DNA from: Epiperipatus broadwayi
Taxonomy: Eukaryota; Onychophora; Udeonychophora; Euonychophora; Peripatidae
DNA: 64,000 nucleotides
NCBI GenBank assembly: GCA_028023455.1
Contig: JAQFVV010012489.1
Span: forward strand, 3,892,575-3,956,574
Reading direction: 5' to 3'
In this document: piece by piece, positions 59,588 through 64,000 of the stretch
How the letters are laid out: every line of letters begins with the position of its first letter
Numbering within the stretch: the stretch's first letter is position 1
Program-made: the position numbers and the translations under genes
Notes under the pieces: model-generated
Database searches by the model: none
What the model saw: only the letters and a program-made list of their open reading frames with translations
Told to the model about the DNA's origin: nothing

Positions 59588-60010
59588 TTAAGAGGGATTT
59601 AAACTCATACTGTCAATATCACTTCAGTCATTCACTCTATCTAATAGAAATGATATACATGACTACCTACATGTGAAAAAGATAAATGATCTCCAATATA
59701 TGTATTTAATGCTGAGCGAGTACTCATCAGTTGGTTCAGATCATCATCTCCCACACATATGTATAATCAGGCATCAGTTTTATATTTAGATAGAAAATCT
59801 ACAAACTTTAATGTACAGGTTTCAATATTCTCCATTCTTCAACTCTTCAGCCATCTATGTCATTGAAAATCCGACGATAGAATTCTCAAAGCCTTTCTTG
59901 ATGCCATTATTATTTTTATATACCTATGATGATCTTATGTCAATCTGATCCCTAGTACATATACCATACTTGCATTAAATATTACATAATCTGCCCATCC
60001 CTCTTCTGTG
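59588..60010 (-). repeat. hammerhead/box-B repeat family, copy 6 (oldest)
   Basis: On the minus strand it follows the family order: AGACATAAG-type start, TGGCATCAAGAAAGGCTTTG, TTTTCAATGACATAGATGG, GCTGAAGAGTTGAAG, the ribozyme and a degraded box B region (AGTATGAGTTTAAATCCC). More diverged than the copies at 26-27 kb. Confidence 0.65.
59692..59735 (-). ncRNA. hammerhead-like motif, decayed stem II
   Basis: Minus strand: ACCAA, perfect CTGATGA, a stem II strand GTACT no longer matching AGCAT, TAAA in place of GAAA, TACATATA and TTGGA. Stem I and the ATACATAT palindrome survive. Confidence 0.55.
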
Positions 60011-60300
60011 TATTTAAATGGACATGGTAAAGTCCTACATACGTTAGAGCATTATTTTAAAATTCAATATTCAAGAATCTAAGGATCCAGGTTTACTGCT
60101 CATGCTAGTACTATCATGGGTCAGGCCATCAACACCTGAAGAAAATAGAAAAAAAATCTCTCAAAACATTGTGCATATACTAACCTGTGTGCTATTACTA
60201 ATAGATGAATGTATTTGGAATATTTAAATAATGTTATCTTTTTTTCAAAACATTCAATAGTTATATTAGATCATGGAAATAGTACAATATAAATACAAGT

Positions 60301-60384
60301 AAAATATCATCATCACAGACCTTGAGGAATGTTATATGAGATGGTCTATATAGTTTTCCTGAAAGTCTGTGATGATGATATTTT
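60301..60384. repeat. hairpin, 29-bp arms, 26-nt loop
   Basis: AAAATATCATCATCACAGAC (start of left arm, 60301) pairs with GTCTGTGATGATGATATTTT (end of right arm, 60384). The arms match at 27 of 29 positions. GC is too low for a terminator call. Possibly a tiny MITE remnant. Confidence 0.7.
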
Positions 60385-60509
60385 ATATATATTAAATAGG
60401 TATAGTTTTATGCATATGAAATGTAAAAGGAAGAGGTATATTTTTAAAATGAGACTTTATTTCTGCCTATATTTATACAATTATAAGTTTGAAAGGATTG
60501 AACTGATTT

Positions 60510-61005
60510 AAATCATGTTAATGTATAATTTACACACTTTATTTCCAGTATTATCAGTAAATAAAAATAATTAAAATCTTAAAAGATAGATGGATTCATA
60601 TTATTCATTATTCTGTGTTGATGTATGAGTGATTTTGTATCTATAATGTATAGGGAACTTAGTTTACTGCCATTTGAATTTCATATACATTAAGCTATGC
60701 CGATTTAATATTTGCATCTACACACTAATATTTAATTAAAATTACATATCAAATGTATTTTAAAAATTGGCATCTGCTTCTATTTATTCTATTGTATTTT
60801 CACAATGATTATGCTCCATTTAAATCAGATTAATATATAATTTCCATTCTTTCTTTCCAGTATGATCAATAAATGAAAGTGATTAAAATTTAAAGTGTAG
60901 ATGGATTTATTCTATTTTTATTTTGTTGATATATGAATGTCATTTATTTACAGATATGTTAGTTTAACTCTATTTGAATTTTATATAAGTCATGTCTAAT
61001 TTATA
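60510..61005 (+). repeat. diverged ~310-bp direct repeat
   Basis: 60510-60720 and 60820-61005 share AATCA--TTAAT-TATAATTT, TTTCCAGTAT-ATCA-TAAAT, AGATGGATT, TGTTGAT-TATGA and ATTTGAATTT-ATATA in the same order. Confidence 0.5.
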
Positions 61006-61016
61006 TATATATATAT

Positions 61017-61330
61017 TGTAACCGGACCCGCGTACAATCCTTTTATCACATCAGTTGTAACAATTTTCTGATGAGCATGCTGTAGGAAGGAACTATCAAT
61101 TGACATTCCTAATGCAGATGTTAATGCCTCCTACAACAATATTTCCTGCTCATCAGAGGATGTAGTACCATAGAGACTGTGAACATCTAAACATTTATAT
61201 GTTTGGTTTTCCAAACAGCGCCATTAGAGTTCCGTCTTACTACAACCTGACTGGCCTAGGTCTAGTTATGTCAGACGTAGCTCAGTAAGCATGAGATTCT
61301 CATGAACCAGTGCTATAATTGGTGAGTGAT
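61017..61330 (+). other. GC-richer segment with TGTAAC start, possibly an LTR or SINE fragment
   Basis: Begins TGTAACCGGACCCGCG after a (TA)n tract and includes CTGATGAGCA (61068) and its complement TGCTCATCAG (61147). A box-A-like string TAGCTCAGTAAGCATGAGA (61278) recalls the 5' half of tRNA-Lys but lacks a box B. Not classified. Confidence 0.3.
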
Positions 61331-61499
61331 GCGATAAAACAAACAAAATTGGACAACTGGATAACCAATTTAATTTTTAGTAACAAAAAAAATTTATTAA
61401 ATAACAATTAATTAGCAATTTCTAACAAAGTTCATTTCTATCCACATGATAACTCATTTTCATTTTACTTATGAAAGAGCTAGAAGCAGTTCTTTTTTT

Positions 61500-61943
61500 T
61501 TTCATCAATAGTTCATTTACAAGTTCATTTATGAGAAGAAGTTTGGGAATATTCTAATTCAACAATAGTTCATTTTGAATCCATTTATGAGAAGAAGCTT
61601 GGGAATATTCTAATTCAACAATAGTTCATTTTGAATTCATTTATGAGAAGAAGCTTGGAAATATTCTAATTCAACAATAGTTCATTTTGAATTCATTTAT
61701 GAGAAGAAGCTTGGAAATATTCTAATTCAACAATAGTTCATTTTGAATTCATTTATGAGAAGAAGCTTGGAAATATTCTAATTCAACAATAGTTCATTTT
61801 GAATCCATTTATGAGAAGAAGCTTGGAAATATTCTAATTCAACAATAGTTCATTTTGAATTCATTTATGAGAAGAAGCTTGGAAATATTCTAATTTAACA
61901 ATAATTCATTTTGAATCCATTTATGAGAAGAAGCTTGGTAGCA
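61500..61943 (+). repeat. 56-bp minisatellite, eight copies
   Basis: GAGAAGAAG recurs at 61533, 61589, 61645, 61701, 61757, 61813, 61869 and 61925, exactly 56 bp apart each time with no indels. The unit includes TTATGAGAAGAAGCTTGG, TATTCTAATTCAACAATAG and TTCATTTTGAAT. Mostly single-base differences between units. Confidence 0.95.
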
Positions 61944-62400
61944 GTTAAGCATTTATGATTTATATAACATTTCGTTATCTTATGAATTATTACTGATTGG
62001 TAAACATTTAAATTCAGCAATTCTTGGTTTGTGGAGTATTCATCATTTGGTAATTAAAGCATTTATAATTTAGTCAAATATAAAAGTATATTCTTATACA
62101 TAAACTCTGTTACATTATAAGAAGCTTAGAAGCAGTCAAGTATTTATGATTTATACAGCATTTCATCATTTTATTAATTATTACCGATTGGTAGACATTT
62201 GAACTCAACAATTCTTGGTTTGTAGAGCATTTATCATTTGATAATTGAGGCATTTATAATTTAGCCAAATATAAAACTATATTCATATACATAAACTCTG
62301 TTTGGCTTGTGGAGCATTTATAATTTAGTCAAATATAAAAGTATATTCATATACATAAACTCTGTTTGGCTTGTGGAGCATTTCTAATTTATATAGTAAA
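61941..62400 (+). repeat. 191-bp duplication with a 64-bp terminal sub-repeat
   Basis: GCAGT(T/C)AAG(C/T)ATTTATGATTTAT starts at 61941 and 62132. The units share ATTCTTGGTTTGT-GAG-ATT and CATAAACTCTGTT. The last part (CTCTGTTTGGCTTGTGGAGC) is repeated again 64 bp later (62296 and 62360). The array grows directly out of the 56-bp minisatellite. Confidence 0.7.
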
Positions 62401-62427
62401 TACGTTCAAATATTTTTATAAATAAAT

Positions 62428-62575
62428 TTGCGTATAACTATTTCATAACTTCATTTTATAACGTATGATAAACATGTTTTAATATTTTACAAAACAAATT
62501 CTATGTAATTATTTCATAATTCCACTTTATAACGTATGATAAATATGTTTTAATATTTTATAAAAATTACCTTCC
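62428..62575 (+). repeat. ~74-bp tandem duplication
   Basis: Two units with TATTTCATAA-T-CA-TTTAT followed by AACGTATGATAAA and ATGTTTTAATATTTTA. Confidence 0.65.
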
Positions 62576-63445
62576 AGTTTTGCAGTCTAGTTTATTCAAA
62601 AGAAGGCGGGTTATTTCATCGATGGAAAGTCATGGCACAGCGTGGAGAGAATGAAGCCGCTAAATTACCCCATTGACATTATAATTCCTCTAGCAAAGTT
62701 TTCTTTTTCCATTTTCACGTTTAGTTAAAGCTATATTTTAATTTGTCAAAAGAATTAAGTAATACACTTTCTTTTTTTAAAAAAAAAAATTCAATATGTT
62801 CTGCTTCTCTGTGTAAGACGAAAGTTCTTTTCTTCTGACCACGTGCCTAATTTGAATACTGCCTCAGTTTAACTCAAGTATCTTTTTTCTTTCTTTTTAA
62901 TGATTGGATAATTAATTTCTTTTTTTTTTATTGAGACAGATAAAAAAAAAAAGTAAAATAAGACGATATAACATTTTATTCAAATTCATCAATCTCAAAA
63001 TTAAAAATATGATTTTTTTTTAAACAAATCAAAATTTATTGCGTTCCCAATTAGACTGAATCACGCTAGACATTTTTAAATGGGGGGGGGGTCTTTTGAA
63101 TATTTATATGAGGAACAGAATATCTGTTTCATTACCCCTCACCAAATTTTGGGATGAAATCGCCTGGAAATACGATTTCATTCCACATACTATACACATT
63201 ATTTCTCAGTACTGCCTGGTTTTAGATATGCTGATGAATAGGTAAGATGAGCTGGAAAAGTGAATACATGAACCATAGCCTCCAATGCTGGGACAAATAG
63301 ATGGCCAAGCACAAACTACCAGTACACACCGCCTCATGACGTCACGAGAAAATATCTCATTTTTAAGCACTACCTCTCTTGTACCTAGAAGTATCATCCA
63401 ACCAAGAATAGGAGCCAGAGAAAAAAAAATCAATTTGGCACTCAG
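62576..63445. other. non-coding DNA, less AT-rich toward the right
   Basis: T/A runs and a G8 run (63082-63090) interrupt the sequence. A minus frame at 63206-63433 has no recognisable domain. From about 63150 base composition approaches that of transcribed sequence. Confidence 0.35.
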
Positions 63446-63473
63446 CCAACCCTGCTCAGCTTCGGTGAGTCTT
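63446..63473 (-). pseudogene. 5S rRNA box-A-like fragment
   Basis: On the minus strand AGACTCACCGAAGCTGAGCA then GGGTTGGC closely resembles the 5S rRNA internal promoter start (TC-C-GAAG-TAAGCA-GGTCGG). Box C is not found downstream, so this would be a short 5S pseudogene or the head of a 5S-derived SINE. A 9-A run (plus strand 63421-63429) lies near its downstream end. Confidence 0.35.
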
Positions 63474-63718
63474 AGGGGCTATCATTTGGCCTATCCATGA
63501 GACCAAGGCCTATACATGAGACCTATATATACGCACTGCTGGACTACTCTTGGAGCACAACATCCAGGTCGGGATAGTGCCGAGCATATACTTCGGAGCA
63601 TCATAACACAATGCATCCAAGCAGCTCCGCTCAATCATCCACCATCTCAACATGAAAAACACAAGTTCATGCATCACTACACCACACTCACAAACTTTTT
63701 CCATCAGCTATCTCTATT

Positions 63719-64000
63719 TTATTCTGAATCATAACTGCAACCTGTTTTGGGAGACTGAGGATCATGATCAGTTCTCCTATAGTCCTCTTTTGTATTATGA
63801 GGTGACATACTTCTGGATCGTCTCTTTGTTGAAAATTTATCATGTTTAACATTACTGTGATGTCTTGCTTCTTCACTTCTGTATTTTCTTTGGAGATCAT
63901 TGTTACTGTTTGATCTTCTAATTATACGCGTCCGATATGGACCATGAACACCATCTGTGAATTTTCTCTTTTTCCTCTTCCATGGTGGTACTTCATTTTT
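63719..64000 (-). CDS. partial basic, RS-containing protein (exon running off the window)
   Basis: On the minus strand 93 codons are open from the window edge to TAA at 63719-63721. Residues 1-15 include PPWKRKKRKF, followed by HGPYRTRIIRRSNSN, KYRSEEARHHSN, KRRSRSMSPHNTKEDYRR and DPQSPKTG. Highly charged, Arg/Lys/Ser-rich with RS and SP sites: the composition of a nuclear, phosphorylatable, probably disordered segment of a splicing- or chromatin-associated protein. A lysine-rich run near the start could serve as a nuclear localisation signal. No folded domain is visible and the family is not recognised. An internal donor (ACAG followed by GTTGCA, near 63742) could end the exon earlier, so the stop may not be the true C-terminus. 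The gene continues beyond 64000. Confidence 0.5.
   Translation of the reverse strand, partial: KNEVPPWKRKKRKFTDGVHGPYRTRIIRRSNSNNDLQRKYRSEEARHHSNVKHDKFSTKRRSRSMSPHNTKEDYRRTDHDPQSPKTGCSYDSE

Noticed and set aside
61500-61943. CRISPR-like array
   Set aside because: The repeat is contiguous 56-bp tandem DNA without variable spacers, in an animal genome; it is a minisatellite.

Overview
This window is nuclear DNA of an invertebrate animal, very AT-rich (about three quarters A+T by eye) and almost gene-free. It has no operons, no long intact gene and no bacterial signals. It does hold several animal retroelement classes, tRNA-derived SINEs, hAT DNA transposons, (TA)n and (CA)n tracts and possible isolated exons. 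Differences between duplicated copies are often CG to TG or CA, which suggests a genome with CpG methylation. tRNA-Lys-like SINE fragments and hammerhead-bearing repeats would fit a mollusc or another lophotrochozoan, but the species cannot be named from the sequence.

Layout: 1-8 kb is intron-like or intergenic DNA with one convincing internal-exon candidate (2176-2268), a GC-rich unexplained island (3480-4180) and dispersed repeats. At 7.8-11.1 kb lie SINEs, a non-autonomous hAT element with a perfect 8-bp target duplication (8286-8810) and a decayed Penelope-like element with a GIY-YIG endonuclease and hammerhead-ribozyme-like motifs. At 16.3-20.3 kb is a 5'-truncated, frameshifted non-LTR retrotransposon (ORF1 remnant, APE endonuclease, reverse transcriptase, CCHC knuckle, poly-A tail). 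At 21-23.1 kb are palindromes, a SINE and another hammerhead-like motif. At 23.9-28.1 kb is a decayed hAT transposon into which a palindrome plus tandem of ribozyme-bearing repeats has inserted. 28-44 kb is mostly featureless AT-rich DNA with a strongly C-poor 34-37 kb block bounded by a CCAAT/TATA pair and poly-A signals. At 44-48 kb are microsatellites and tRNA-Lys-like SINEs. At 49.0-51.9 kb is a homogeneous ~409-bp tandem array. At 54.3-58.8 kb is a direct duplication of a 1.95-kb unit with a conserved 84-codon reading frame and tRNA-Lys primer-site-like ends. At 61.5-62.6 kb are minisatellites. The right edge carries a basic, RS-containing open frame on the minus strand (63719-64000) that runs out of the window.

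The most interesting system is a family of about six copies of a repeat unit (~480 bp where complete) at about 4.8, 13.8, 26.5, 26.9, 27.3 and 59.6 kb. It combines a type I hammerhead-like core (CUGAUGA, stem II, GAAA, short palindromic stem III, closing stem I) with a downstream RNA polymerase III box-B-like motif. Two copies lie in direct tandem, as expected of retrozyme-like elements. The Penelope fragment and a site at 22.95 kb carry independent hammerhead-like motifs, so self-cleaving RNA appears to be a recurrent theme here. All assignments come from reading the sequence; no search or folding program was run.
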